A stretch of 64,000 bases of DNA from an uncultured Eubacteriales bacterium (GTDB lineage Bacteria > Bacillota > Clostridia > Christensenellales > Christensenellaceae): assembly GCA_900545085.1 (NCBI GenBank), contig UQXU01000001.1, positions 1 to 64,000 on the forward strand. The letters run 5' to 3'. The position numbers and the translations under genes are program-made. Below the pieces are notes generated by a model. The model had not been told where the DNA came from. It made no database searches and saw only the letters and a list, made by a program, of their open reading frames with translations. Shown piece by piece: positions 43,611 to 52,382 of the stretch; positions within the stretch are counted from its first letter, which is position 1, and each line of letters begins with the position of its first letter.

Positions 43611-44579
43611 TTACAGCGTAATAATTCTGCGTTCGGGCGCTTTCTGCATATTAAGCTGCGCTTCTACATTGCCGCCTGATATAATAAAGCACACTTTCTC
43701 ATCCTGCTCGAATTTGAGGTTGCCTTCTATAACAGCCGCAACGCCGAGCGCAGCCGAAGGCTCCGCCAGCAGCTTGCCTTCCTCGAGTATGATAGAAACC
43801 GCCTCGACTATCTTATCCTCACTCGCGCGGGAATACTCAGAGACATATCTGCGAACGATGGGCAATGTGCATTCTCCCGGGCTCAGAGTGAGCAGAGCGT
43901 CTGCGACTGAACGCGCCGGCGGCAGCGTAACACGCCTGCCCGCAGACCGGCTCGCGGCGTATCTCGCTATGACCGCAGGCTCCACGCCTACTATTCTCGT
44001 ACCCGGCTTGCTCTCTGCCACTGCAAGCGCCACGCCCGCAAGCAGCCCGCCCCCGCCCACGGGAGCCACTACCGCATCCACCTCGGGCATCTGCCGGACT
44101 ATTTCCAGGCCTATGGTGCCTTGTCCCGCAATTACATCGAAGTCATCGGACGGGGGGATCAGCGTCTTGTTGTTCTCCTTGGCATACGCCGCGGCAATCT
44201 CATGCCTTTGCGTCAGCGAACATGCCATGACAGACGCTCCCAGAGAAAGTATCCCGTCCCGCTTTATACGTGATCCCGATTCAGGCATGACTATAGTTGC
44301 GCTTGCCCCGAGCAGCTTAGAGGCGAAAGCCACGCCCTTGCCGTGATTTCCGCTGGAGGCCGCGACCACGCCGCGCTTGAGCGCCGCGCCGTCTAAGCTG
44401 AGAATCTTGTTGAGCGCGCCGCGTATCTTAAAAGAGCCCGTCCTCTGCATATTCTCAGGTTTAATATAGACTTGACATCCTAAAATCTTGTCCAAAGCGG
44501 GAACTCTAAGCATAGGCGTCTCGAAAATAAACGGCTGTATCCGTTCCATAGCGGATCTTACTTCCTGAATATCTATCAT
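43611..44579 (-). CDS. Threonine/serine dehydratase, catabolic type
   Basis: A 322-residue PLP enzyme of fold type II. K51 in GSFKIRGAL is the PLP lysine, and the phosphate loop is VGGGGLLAG. The length and absence of a C-terminal ACT domain place it with catabolic threonine dehydratase (TdcB) or serine racemase, not biosynthetic IlvA. It converts threonine to 2-oxobutyrate and ammonia, and probably serine to pyruvate. AGGAGG precedes the ATG. Confidence 0.88.
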   Translation of the reverse strand: MIDIQEVRSAMERIQPFIFETPMLRVPALDKILGCQVYIKPENMQRTGSFKIRGALNKILSLDGAALKRGVVAASSGNHGKGVAFASKLLGASATIVMPESGSRIKRDGILSLGASVMACSLTQRHEIAAAYAKENNKTLIPPSDDFDVIAGQGTIGLEIVRQMPEVDAVVAPVGGGGLLAGVALAVAESKPGTRIVGVEPAVIARYAASRSAGRRVTLPPARSVADALLTLSPGECTLPIVRRYVSEYSRASEDKIVEAVSIILEEGKLLAEPSAALGVAAVIEGNLKFEQDEKVCFIISGGNVEAQLNMQKAPERRIITL

Positions 44580-44619
44580 ACGATCCTCCTGCGATATTTA
44601 TGTTGTTAGCAATACTATT

Positions 44620-44648
44620 ATTATGCAATCTCAAACAAAATTTGTCAA
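44620..44648 (-). promoter_or_regulatory. Promoter of the threonine dehydratase gene
   Basis: On the minus strand TTGACA (44648-44643), 17-base spacer, CATAAT (44625-44620), about 40 bases before the start codon. Confidence 0.72.
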
Positions 44649-44668
44649 GATATGTTTATTTTGTATTG

Positions 44669-46060
44669 CTATTGCTGCTCCTGAACCACGCCTGCGTCCG
44701 TGCCTTCGGGAATGTGAGAAATTATCTTTTTGTTCAATACTATCAGCATTAGAGACGTAAACAGAGTGGCCGCAGTCTCCGCTATCGGAAACGCCAGCCA
44801 TACTCTGGACAGCACGCCGGAAAGCGAGAAAAGATACGCCACGGGCAGCAGCACTACTATCTGTCTGACTATAGATACAAACATGCTGAACACGCCGCGC
44901 CCCATCGCTTGGAACAACGCCGTTATAACGATATTGTACCCTGCGAAAACAAAACAGAGGCTTATCGTGCGCAGAGCAACCACGCCTATATCTATCATAT
45001 CTGCCGAAGCGTCAAACCATGCCAGAACGGTCTCCGGCATCAGCTGAAGCACCAGAACTCCTATAAGCATTATGCCTACCGCGACGCACGCCGCCAGTTT
45101 TACCGTGTGGATTATGCGTCTGCGGTTTCCGGCTCCGTAGTTGAACGCTATTATAGGTACTATCGCATTGTTCAATCCGAAAACGGGCATAAATACAAAA
45201 GACTGCAATTTAAAATATACTCCGAATACCGCCGCAGCCGTAGACGTGAAAGCTCCCAAGATTTTATTCATAATGAACACCATGACGGAGCCTATGGACG
45301 CCAGAATAATAGACGGAACGCCTACCGCGAGTATTCGTCCTATTATCTTGCCGCTGGGGCGGAAGCCTTTTAGCGATAAGCTTATCTCGTGATTGCACTT
45401 TACATTCAGCGTCACGCCCACGCCCGCCGCTATTATCTGACCTGCTATCGTGGCTATCGCCGCGCCGGCGACGCCCATCTCGGGAAGGCCGAAGTAGCCA
45501 AAAATAAGTATCGGATCAAGTATTATATTTATGACTGCGCCCACAAGCTGCGATATCATGGACAAGACAGCTCGCCCCGTAGACTGGAGCAGACGCTCCA
45601 TCGTTATCTGAGCCAGCACGCCAACGCTGAATATGCAGCATATGGAAAGATACTGCACGCCGTAATTTACGATTGCGTCGTCGTTTATCTGCATCCGCAT
45701 GAAAGGCTCCATGCACGTCAGCCCTACTATTATAAACAGCACCGAGGCCACCGCGATTAGAAACAGGTTGTTGACGGCGGCTTGATTTGCACGCTTGTAA
45801 TCCTTCTCTCCCAGAGAGCGCGACAACAGCGCGTTCATACCTACGCCTAAGCCCGTGCCCACCGCTATCATAAGATTCTGCATAGGAAACGCCAGCGATA
45901 CCGCAGTCAGAGCCGCCTCGTTTATTCTCGATACGAATATGCTGTCCACTATATTGTACAAAGCCTGCACCAGCATAGATATTATTATCGGCAGCGCCAT
46001 GCTTGTCAGCAATTTCCCTATAGGCATTACGCCCATCTTGTTTTCTCTAATTTCTGTCAT
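44669..46060 (-). CDS. MATE-family efflux transporter
   Basis: A 463-residue membrane protein with about 12 helices: ALYNIVDSIFVSRINEAALT in the first helix pair, LGVGMNALLSRSLGEKDYKRA after helix 2, and a matching second half (LNNAIVPIIAFNYGAGNRRR). It is the second MATE protein of the window and only distantly similar to the one at 4285. GGAGG precedes the ATG by seven bases. The copy-B repeat lies between it and ispDF. Confidence 0.93.
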   Translation of the reverse strand: MTEIRENKMGVMPIGKLLTSMALPIIISMLVQALYNIVDSIFVSRINEAALTAVSLAFPMQNLMIAVGTGLGVGMNALLSRSLGEKDYKRANQAAVNNLFLIAVASVLFIIVGLTCMEPFMRMQINDDAIVNYGVQYLSICCIFSVGVLAQITMERLLQSTGRAVLSMISQLVGAVINIILDPILIFGYFGLPEMGVAGAAIATIAGQIIAAGVGVTLNVKCNHEISLSLKGFRPSGKIIGRILAVGVPSIILASIGSVMVFIMNKILGAFTSTAAAVFGVYFKLQSFVFMPVFGLNNAIVPIIAFNYGAGNRRRIIHTVKLAACVAVGIMLIGVLVLQLMPETVLAWFDASADMIDIGVVALRTISLCFVFAGYNIVITALFQAMGRGVFSMFVSIVRQIVVLLPVAYLFSLSGVLSRVWLAFPIAETAATLFTSLMLIVLNKKIISHIPEGTDAGVVQEQQ

Positions 46061-46129
46061 TCACTTTCCTCCGATTTATTTTTATAAACGCCGGAGCGGG
46101 TAAACATCTGTCTTTGTTAAATAAAAGTA

Positions 46130-46160
46130 CACAAGCCCCGGGGATCTCAGCAGGGGCTTG
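46130..46160 (-). terminator. Possible terminator hairpin
   Basis: CAAGCCCC (46131-46138) pairs with GGGGCTTG (46153-46160). On the minus strand it is followed by TGTACTTTTATTT. It would end transcripts from ispDF that have crossed repeat copy B. Confidence 0.5.
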
Positions 46161-46171
46161 AAAAGCCGCGG

Positions 46172-46316
46172 TTCAATAAGGGGCGCCGTCCCGTCATTCA
46201 ACAATTGAACTAGGGGCGAAGCCTCTTAGGGCTTCAGCGGCGGATTACACCGTCGCTGAAGGCTTAGATGTCCCCCGCCGCCTATAGAGGCGGGGGACAT
46301 CTGTTCACGGTTATAA
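46172..46316. repeat. Dispersed intergenic repeat, copy B (longest)
   Basis: It begins TTCAATAAGGGGCGCCGTCC, then CGTCATTCAACAATTGAACTAG, and ends with CTGTTCACGGTTATAA. In between stand three hairpins: GAAGCC/GGCTTC; CTTCAGCGGCGG (46232-46243) with CCGTCGCTGAAG (46250-46261, one G-T pair); and AGATGTCCCCCGCC (46266-46279) with GGCGGGGGACATCT (46289-46302, perfect 14 bases). It shares left and right ends with copy C, which lacks the last two hairpins. No coding frame fits it. Confidence 0.75.
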
Positions 46317-46325
46317 TTTCGAATG

Positions 46326-47453
46326 TTATTTCAGCTTGTTTACCAACGCCGAAGCGATGGACGCCGCGCCCTCGCCGCGCCCTGTGAAACCCATTTTTTC
46401 AGTCGTCGTCGCCTTCACGCTGACGCTGCATCCCAAGGCTCCTTGAAGCACACGCTCCATCTCTTCCCTGTATGGCGAGATTTTAGGTCTCTGCATAATC
46501 AAAACGCAGTCCGCCTGAACGGGAATGCAGCCTTTTTCCAGCATCAACGAACGCACTCTCTCCAGCAACGCTACAGAAGATATTCCTTCATACTGCGCGT
46601 CGTTATCAGGGAAAAGCGCGCCTATATCTCCGAGACTCGCCGCCCCGAGCAGAGCGTCCATAAGAGCATGAGTCAAAACATCTGCGTCGGAATGCCCGAG
46701 CAGCCCCTCCGTATGCTCTATTTCAACTCCGCCGAGCACGAGCCTCCTGCCCGGCGCAAATCTGTGCGCGTCGAAACCCACGCCGACGGACATACGGCCG
46801 CTAAGCCTTTCGAAACGCGAAAAATCGCGCGGAAATGTAAGCTTGTCATTTATCTCGTCATGCGTCAGAATATACGGCGTGTAGCCGGCGTATTCCATAT
46901 ATGAACTGTCATCCGTCCCCGAGAATCCTTCCGCCGCCGCTTTGTCATACGCCGCGCGAAGCTTTTGTACGTCAAAGCACTGCGGAGTCTGCGCGAGAAA
47001 TATTCCGTTTCTGTCTAAAGTGCGGACGCCGTCCTTTACGCTTTTCACCGTGTCGCTCGCCATAACTCCCGGCAGCGCGCTTCCGTTCTTTAATGCTGTA
47101 AGAACACACCTCAAAATAAGCTCGGGAGAGATCATGCTGCGCGCGCCGTCATGCACGGCGGCTATCCCGTCCGGTATCAGCTCGAGCGCGTTTCGCACGG
47201 ACTGCTGTCTCGTATCTCCGCCCCGCGCCCATTTGGCTCCCCGCAGTCCCTCCTGCTCCGCCAGCGCGAGTATTTCCGCTCTCTCGCTCTCCTTCGTGAC
47301 TATAATAATTTCATCAAAGCAACCCGCCTTAGCAAACGCGCTGAATGTATGAGCTATCGCGGGCTTGCCCAAGTACGTCAGCAGCAGCTTGTTCTTCTCC
47401 GCTCCTACTCTGCTCCCGCTCCCCGCGGCGAGCAATACAGCCGATACTCTCAT
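46326..47453 (-). CDS. ispDF: Bifunctional IspD-IspF isoprenoid enzyme
   Basis: A 375-residue fusion. Residues 1 to about 220 are IspD (SAVLLAAGSGSRVGAEKNKLL), which joins CTP to methylerythritol phosphate. Residues about 222-375 are IspF (VGVGFDAHRFAPGRRLVLGG, GHSDADVLTHALMDALLGA), which makes the cyclodiphosphate. The first and last of three consecutive-type MEP pathway steps are thus joined; IspE, the enzyme between them, is not here. It overlaps rqcP by four bases (ATGA). The repeat box of copy B starts ten bases after its stop. Confidence 0.95.
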   Translation of the reverse strand: MRVSAVLLAAGSGSRVGAEKNKLLLTYLGKPAIAHTFSAFAKAGCFDEIIIVTKESERAEILALAEQEGLRGAKWARGGDTRQQSVRNALELIPDGIAAVHDGARSMISPELILRCVLTALKNGSALPGVMASDTVKSVKDGVRTLDRNGIFLAQTPQCFDVQKLRAAYDKAAAEGFSGTDDSSYMEYAGYTPYILTHDEINDKLTFPRDFSRFERLSGRMSVGVGFDAHRFAPGRRLVLGGVEIEHTEGLLGHSDADVLTHALMDALLGAASLGDIGALFPDNDAQYEGISSVALLERVRSLMLEKGCIPVQADCVLIMQRPKISPYREEMERVLQGALGCSVSVKATTTEKMGFTGRGEGAASIASALVNKLK

Positions 47454-47701
47454 TCTTCCTCCCGGATTACCTCGTACAGCGTGTCGGCGTCATCCTTCCT
47501 CACGTTTTCTCTCAACTCCAGAACACGTATTTTTAGCGGTTTATTCCCAAAGCCTATCGTTATCTCATCTCCGACCTTCAATTTGTGACCCGGCTTAGCT
47601 TCTCTGCCGTTTACGGTCACTCTGCCTCCGTCGCACGCCGAGTTAGCTACCGTGCGTCTCTTTATAACTCTGGATACCTTTAAAAACTTGTCCAGTCTCA
47701 T
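47450..47701 (-). CDS. rqcP: RqcP, S4-domain ribosome quality control protein
   Basis: An 83-residue S4 RNA-binding protein (MRLDKFLKVSRVIKRRTVAN, then GRVTVNGREAKPGHKLKVGD) of the YabO/Hsp15 family, now called RqcP. It binds 50S subunits carrying stalled peptidyl-tRNA and supports RqcH-driven alanine tailing. GGAGG precedes the ATG. It is translationally coupled to ispDF. The HU gene lies 96 bases upstream, as often seen near yabO in clostridia. Confidence 0.93.
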   Translation of the reverse strand: MRLDKFLKVSRVIKRRTVANSACDGGRVTVNGREAKPGHKLKVGDEITIGFGNKPLKIRVLELRENVRKDDADTLYEVIREEE

Positions 47702-47748
47702 CCTGCCTCCTTATCTCCGGAGATTACCCGGATAGAATACTCATAGCC

Positions 47749-47783
47749 AAAAAAGCGGCTCCGCGAACCAAAGCCGCAGAGCC
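47749..47783 (-). terminator. Terminator of the HU gene
   Basis: GCGGCT (47755-47760) pairs with AGCCGC (47772-47777), and GGCTC/GAGCC arms can pair in an alternative fold. On the minus strand TTTTTT follows. It lies 15 bases after the HU stop, so rqcP-ispDF may need its own promoter. Confidence 0.72.
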
Positions 47784-47797
47784 AACATGCTTTATTT

Positions 47798-48070
47798 TTA
47801 CTTCATAGCGTCCTTGAGGGCCTTGCCCGGCTTGAACGCAGGAGCTATCGACGCCGCAATGTCTATCGGCTCCTTAGTCAAGGGGTTTATGCCTTTTCTG
47901 GCGGAGCGTTCTCTCGTCTCGAACGTACCGAACCCTACGACTTGAACCTTGCCGCCGCATGCAAGTTCTTCTGTTACACATTCGACAAAAGCTGTCAGCG
48001 CTTTTTCCGTGTCTTTTTTAGAAAGCTCTGCTTTGGCTGCCATAGCCGCAATAAGCTCTGTTTTATTCAT
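47798..48070 (-). CDS. hup: HU-family DNA-binding protein
   Basis: A 90-residue nucleoid protein with the standard HU sequence: MNKTELIAAMAAKAELSKKD, VGFGTFETRERSARKGINP and FKPGKALKDAM. It bends and compacts DNA as a dimer. AGGAG precedes the ATG. It has its own terminator upstream of rqcP. The 213 bases behind its start show no clear element besides AT-rich promoter-like sequence. Confidence 0.97.
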   Translation of the reverse strand: MNKTELIAAMAAKAELSKKDTEKALTAFVECVTEELACGGKVQVVGFGTFETRERSARKGINPLTKEPIDIAASIAPAFKPGKALKDAMK

Positions 48071-48283
48071 GTTATATTTTCTCCTTTCAGAAAAATCTTA
48101 TGTGCATAAAGTACTGGGCAAAAAACCTTTTAAACGCATTATACCCAAAACACCGGCATTATACAAGAGCCTTGGCGGCTTTTTACTCATTTTTCATATA
48201 TTTTTTGCGTGATACAGCGTTTTTTTCTTTTTCGACGACGATTTCTCAGCGTTTCATCCTGCACGCGCCGTCTTCGCGCGTCC

Positions 48284-49642
48284 TTATTCTCCTGTCATTC
48301 GCCTTGCCATCGCGAGAGTCTGGCTCAGAGCGGCTTTTTTCTCCACGCCTGCCAGCCTGAGCTTATGTGCAAAAGCCAACAGCTCCGCAAAGCTTTTGTC
48401 CGGCTTCAAGCCTGCCTCGATGAGATCCGCCCCCATAACGTACGGCTTTGACATAACGTCTTCGTACAGCGCAAGTCTTTTTTCGAGATATTCCTCTTTA
48501 TCCGCATCTGCGCCGCGCTCTCCTCCTCTGCCCAAATCGTCCGCTCTCGCGAGCAGAATCAGATCATGCGGGCTCTCCGCTTTGTCAAACATTCTGTTCG
48601 TCGCCTTTATCCCCGCATTTTGCGCCGCCAGCATATTAGGCTTCATGTGCAGCTCTGTCATGTTTGCTACATAGTTTATCTGCTTTTTTTCATTCATAAT
48701 GCGCTCCATAGCGCGGCGCACCATGCCCAGGCCTTCTGTTTCATGTTTGTACGAGCGAATTTTCCCGTCTGCAATCTCCGTAGTCAGAACTTTCCCGAAA
48801 TCGTGCATTAACGCAGACAGCATGAAGCCTATAGGATTCTGCGCTTTATCTCTCAGCTTCGCCGCTTCGTTCAATACGAGCATTGTATGCGTCCATACAT
48901 CTCCTTCGGGATGATGCAGCGGACTTTGCTCTATCCCTATGAGCATCTTCATTTCGGGAAACCATACGTCCAGCTGCTCCATGCGGCGCATTTCCTCAAA
49001 AAATATCGACGGGCGCTCCGCTTTGAGCAAGGCCTTCTTCAGCTCTCCCCAGATTCTCTCGCTTGCCAGCGCTGATAAATCCATAGTCTTTGTAAGAGCT
49101 ACCGTTTCCTCCGCTATGTCAAACTCAAATCTGGCTGCAAACTGCGCCGCGCGCAGCACTCGCAGAGGGTCCTCTGAGAACGTATCCTCATTCACATGAC
49201 GCACGATGCCGCCGCGTATGTCGTCCAGGCCGCCAAAGTAATCCGCTATCTCCCCCGTGAGTACATCCTGCATAAGAGCGTTCATGGTGAAATCACGTCT
49301 CTGCGCGGCTTTTTTCTCTCCGAGAAAGGGATCTACCTCGACGTCAAAATCCCTGTGACCTCTGCCCATGAGCCTCTCTCTGCGAGGCATGGCAATATCC
49401 AAATCGCAGCCCTTCAGCCCGAATATACCAAAGCTCGCTCCCATATCTATTCTATGTCCGAGACTGTCCAAAATGCCGCATAGCTGCCGCGGTGTTATGC
49501 CGTGAACCTCTATGTCCACATCTTTGTTCTCTCTGCCCATTATGCCGTCGCGCACATAGCCGCCGACAAAATACGTCCTTCCGCCCAGCTCAGCGACTCT
49601 GCGCGCTATAAGCTCCGCCATTTCACGGTCGCTCCGGTCCAT
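48284..49642 (-). CDS. cca: tRNA nucleotidyltransferase with HD domain
   Basis: A 452-residue protein of the class II CCA-adding/poly(A) polymerase family. The nucleotidyltransferase motif is VGGYVRDGIMGRENKDVDIEVHG; the RNA-binding neck follows. The C-terminal half has an HD domain (LSALMHDFGKV, HKHETEGLGM). It repairs or adds the 3' CCA of tRNAs. The tRNA-Gly in this window already encodes its CCA. GGGAGG lies eight bases before the ATG at 49642; the GTG at 49651 overlaps it and is rejected. Confidence 0.93.
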   Translation of the reverse strand: MDRSDREMAELIARRVAELGGRTYFVGGYVRDGIMGRENKDVDIEVHGITPRQLCGILDSLGHRIDMGASFGIFGLKGCDLDIAMPRRERLMGRGHRDFDVEVDPFLGEKKAAQRRDFTMNALMQDVLTGEIADYFGGLDDIRGGIVRHVNEDTFSEDPLRVLRAAQFAARFEFDIAEETVALTKTMDLSALASERIWGELKKALLKAERPSIFFEEMRRMEQLDVWFPEMKMLIGIEQSPLHHPEGDVWTHTMLVLNEAAKLRDKAQNPIGFMLSALMHDFGKVLTTEIADGKIRSYKHETEGLGMVRRAMERIMNEKKQINYVANMTELHMKPNMLAAQNAGIKATNRMFDKAESPHDLILLARADDLGRGGERGADADKEEYLEKRLALYEDVMSKPYVMGADLIEAGLKPDKSFAELLAFAHKLRLAGVEKKAALSQTLAMARRMTGE

Positions 49643-49719
49643 GCCTTTCACCTCCCGCCATGCTTTTATATAAGCGACTTATTTATTATACTTCCTTATC
49701 GAATATAACGCAAAACAAA

Positions 49720-49741
49720 AAGCCAAGGCAAGCCTCGGCTT
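49720..49741 (-). terminator. Terminator of iscSU
   Basis: AAGCCAAGG (49720-49728) pairs with CCTCGGCTT (49733-49741) with one mismatch. On the minus strand TTTTTGTTTTG follows. Confidence 0.8.
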
Positions 49742-49771
49742 AGTTCAATTTCCGTGTCTGTTTTAACAGTA

Positions 49772-50191
49772 TTAATGCCCGCAGGTTTCGCACGGCGCGA
49801 GCTTCTCTGCGTCGTATTCTATGCCGTTTTTATCATAATAGTCCTTGAGCGCGGCCTTCACCGCTTCTTCCGCAAGCACGGAGCAGTGCAGCTTAACAGC
49901 GGGCAGACCGTCCAGAGCTTCGACCACAGCTTTATTTGTCAGCTCGAGAACCTCGTCCAGCTTTTTCCCTTTGATCAGCTCCGTTGCCATAGAGCTTGAC
50001 GCTATAGCGCTGCCGCATCCGAATGTATTGAATTTAACGTCTGTTACGGTATCGTCCTCTATTTTGAGATATATTTTCATGATGTCTCCGCATTTCGCGT
50101 TGCCTACCTCGCCGACGCCGTCCGCGTCTTCTATCTTGCCTACATTGCGCGGATTCATAAAGTGATCCATAACCTTATCGCTGTAAATCAT
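49772..50191 (-). CDS. iscU: IscU/NifU-type Fe-S scaffold
   Basis: A 139-residue scaffold on which iron-sulfur clusters are assembled. The ligand cysteines are C34 (NAKCGDIM, with D36), C59 (GCGSAIASSS) and C103 (LHCSVLAEEA). A C-terminal CETCGH adds two cysteines. It lies 34 bases after iscS. This NIF-like pair without iscR, hscA or hscB is typical of clostridia. Confidence 0.95.
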   Translation of the reverse strand: MIYSDKVMDHFMNPRNVGKIEDADGVGEVGNAKCGDIMKIYLKIEDDTVTDVKFNTFGCGSAIASSSMATELIKGKKLDEVLELTNKAVVEALDGLPAVKLHCSVLAEEAVKAALKDYYDKNGIEYDAEKLAPCETCGH

Positions 50192-50225
50192 TTTTTCTCC
50201 TCCCTTTTGTTTCCGTCCGATTGCC

Positions 50226-51398
50226 TCAGCCTGCCTGCTGCATTTTTTCCCAAACAGGCGAAATGCTTCTCAAAAACTCTACGACCTCGGCAACATTTTT
50301 TATAATATACTCTGCTTCTTCGCGCGTATTAGTGTCATCTATTGTAAGCCTGAGCGAGCCGTGCGCCGTCTCGTGCGGAAGTCCTATCGCCAGCAGAACA
50401 TGACTCGGATCGAGGGAGCCGGATGTGCATGCGGAGCCGGACGACGCCGCTATTCCTCTCGCGTCGAGATAAAGCAGCAAGGACTCGCCTTCTATCCCCG
50501 GGAAGCACACGTTCACATTTCCGGGAAGTCTCTGTTTCTCGTCGCCGTTTATTATCGCCAGCGGTATCTTCTTCAGCCCTTCTATCAGAACATCTCTCAA
50601 TTCAGAGGTGTATTTCATGCTGTTTTCCAGATTTTCTACAGACTCATGCAGAGCCGCCGCCATTCCGGCTATAGCCGCGAGGTTCTCCGTCCCCGCGCGC
50701 TTGTTGTTCTCCTGCGCGCCGCCTTCTATCAAAGGGAACAGGCGAACGCCTCTTCTGCAATACAACACACCTATGCCTCTCGGCCCCCTGAACTTGTGCG
50801 CCGAAAAAGACAGCATATCTACTTTAAGCTCTTTCACATCGACGGGGATATGACCGACGGCCTGAACCGCATCTGTATGAAAAAGCACCCTGCGCTCTCT
50901 GCACAGCTCTCCAATCTCTTTTACAGGCTGGATCGTGCCTATTTCATTGTTCGCCATCATAATAGTAACGAGAGCCGTCTCGTCCGTCAGCGCAGCTTCT
51001 ACGTCTTTTACGCTGACTATTCCTCTCTCTCCGGCAGGTATCTTCACGACGTCGAATCCCTCCGCCGCCAGCTTATCTACTGTATGGAGCACCGCATGAT
51101 GCTCTATATCGCTGGTGATTATCCTCTTCCTTCCTTTTTTTGCGCCTATTCTCGCCGCGGATAATATCGCCTGATTGTCCGCTTCGCTGCCTCCCGAAGT
51201 GAAGTATATTTCATTCGGCTGCGCGCCTATATCTTCGGCTATGCTTTCTCTGAACTTAGCCAGCTCCAGCGCGGACGCCCTGCCCCATTCGTGCAGGCTG
51301 GACGGGTTACCGTACTGTTCGTCTAAACACCTGATCATCTCCGCCTTCGCCGCTTCTGATATCGGAGACGTCGCGGCGTGGTCCGCATATATCTTCAT
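50226..51398 (-). CDS. iscS: Cysteine desulfurase
   Basis: A 390-residue PLP enzyme that takes sulfur from cysteine for Fe-S clusters and tRNA thiolation. K202 (SFSAHKFRGPRG) binds PLP and C324 (SSGSACTSGSLDPSHVL) carries the persulfide, in the short loop form of NifS/IscS group I. GGAGG precedes the ATG. First gene of iscSU. It may also feed MnmA at 34 kb. Confidence 0.96.
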   Translation of the reverse strand: MKIYADHAATSPISEAAKAEMIRCLDEQYGNPSSLHEWGRASALELAKFRESIAEDIGAQPNEIYFTSGGSEADNQAILSAARIGAKKGRKRIITSDIEHHAVLHTVDKLAAEGFDVVKIPAGERGIVSVKDVEAALTDETALVTIMMANNEIGTIQPVKEIGELCRERRVLFHTDAVQAVGHIPVDVKELKVDMLSFSAHKFRGPRGIGVLYCRRGVRLFPLIEGGAQENNKRAGTENLAAIAGMAAALHESVENLENSMKYTSELRDVLIEGLKKIPLAIINGDEKQRLPGNVNVCFPGIEGESLLLYLDARGIAASSGSACTSGSLDPSHVLLAIGLPHETAHGSLRLTIDDTNTREEAEYIIKNVAEVVEFLRSISPVWEKMQQAG

Positions 51399-51432
51399 GG
51401 ATAACCTCCTAAATTCCTATATCTTTACTAGG

Positions 51433-51461
51433 ATAATATCACTCCTGCTTTGCTTTGTCAA
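51433..51461 (-). promoter_or_regulatory. Sigma-A promoter for iscSU
   Basis: On the minus strand TTGACA (51461-51456), 17-base spacer, TATTAT (51438-51433), about 35 bases before iscS. Confidence 0.8.
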
Positions 51462-51562
51462 GCATATTTTTACATTTTTTCTCACTGACAAGCCTTTATG
51501 CTTAATAATATTTTACTCTGCTGCTTTCTTATTATTCTCAAACGAGCTCTAAAGATATAAAA

Positions 51563-51585
51563 AGACTGCGGAAGCTCCGCAGTCT
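51563..51585 (-). terminator. Terminator of the two-SDR operon
   Basis: AGACTGCGG (51563-51571) pairs perfectly with CCGCAGTCT (51577-51585). On the minus strand TTTTTATATC follows. Confidence 0.88.
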
Positions 51586-51590
51586 CAGAT

Positions 51591-52382
51591 TTAATCAAGC
51601 CATTTTTTCTGTGCTGTATTCCATCTCCAATACACTATATCCGCCGCCCAGCTGCGCGGTACGATTTTACCCGCGGAACACAGCGCTTTGTTCAGCACAC
51701 CGGGAATATAAACGTTTTTCCCCGCCAATGCTTTTTCAATTGTTTTTCTCGCCACCCGTTCCAACTTGTTTGTCGTAAGCTCCCCCCACAAGCCCTGCGC
51801 TTCTATACCTTTTATAGCGCCGTTGCCAGTTACAAGACCTCCGGGGCATAACGCCAGCGTATTCACCTTTTCCGCTTTCATCTCGCGGCGCAGCGCGAGA
51901 GAAAAATCAAGCAGGAAACGCTTAGACGCCGCATAAGTTGCCTTAAGAGGCATGGGAAACATGGCAGCCAGGCTGGAGACGAAGACAACAGTAAACTTCT
52001 CACTCCTCCTTCTTAGCTCCAGAGCGGCATGAGTTATCCTCAACGTCGCCTCATCGTTAATCGAAACAATTTTCGCCACGTCTTCCCTGTCTCTGCCCTC
52101 AAAGCTTCCTTCAAAATCCACACCCGCTATGTTTAACAGCATATCCAGTCTCACGCCGCTTGCGCTCATCTCAGCTATCATATTATCCACATCGTCTGAA
52201 CACGTTATATCGCAAAGCCACGTATAGACCTCTGCGCCGAACCTTCGCTCTAATCCGATTTTTATCGAATCAAGTCCACCAGAGTTCACATCCGCAAGAT
52301 AAATCTTCCATCCCCTGCGCGCGCACTCCATGGCCATCGCTCTGCCCAATCCGCCGCTCGCTCCGGTTATCATAACATTCAT
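51591..52382 (-). CDS. Short-chain dehydrogenase/reductase
   Basis: A 263-residue Rossmann enzyme. The NAD(P) motif is TGASGGLGRAM and the catalytic YxxxK is YAASKR; SSLAAMFPMP holds the catalytic serine. The C-terminal part resembles DltE/YqjQ-type SDRs. The substrate is unknown. The ATG overlaps the stop of the upstream SDR gene as ATGA, so the two are translated together; I reject the longer in-frame start for that reason. Confidence 0.87.
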   Translation of the reverse strand: MNVMITGASGGLGRAMAMECARRGWKIYLADVNSGGLDSIKIGLERRFGAEVYTWLCDITCSDDVDNMIAEMSASGVRLDMLLNIAGVDFEGSFEGRDREDVAKIVSINDEATLRITHAALELRRRSEKFTVVFVSSLAAMFPMPLKATYAASKRFLLDFSLALRREMKAEKVNTLALCPGGLVTGNGAIKGIEAQGLWGELTTNKLERVARKTIEKALAGKNVYIPGVLNKALCSAGKIVPRSWAADIVYWRWNTAQKKWLD

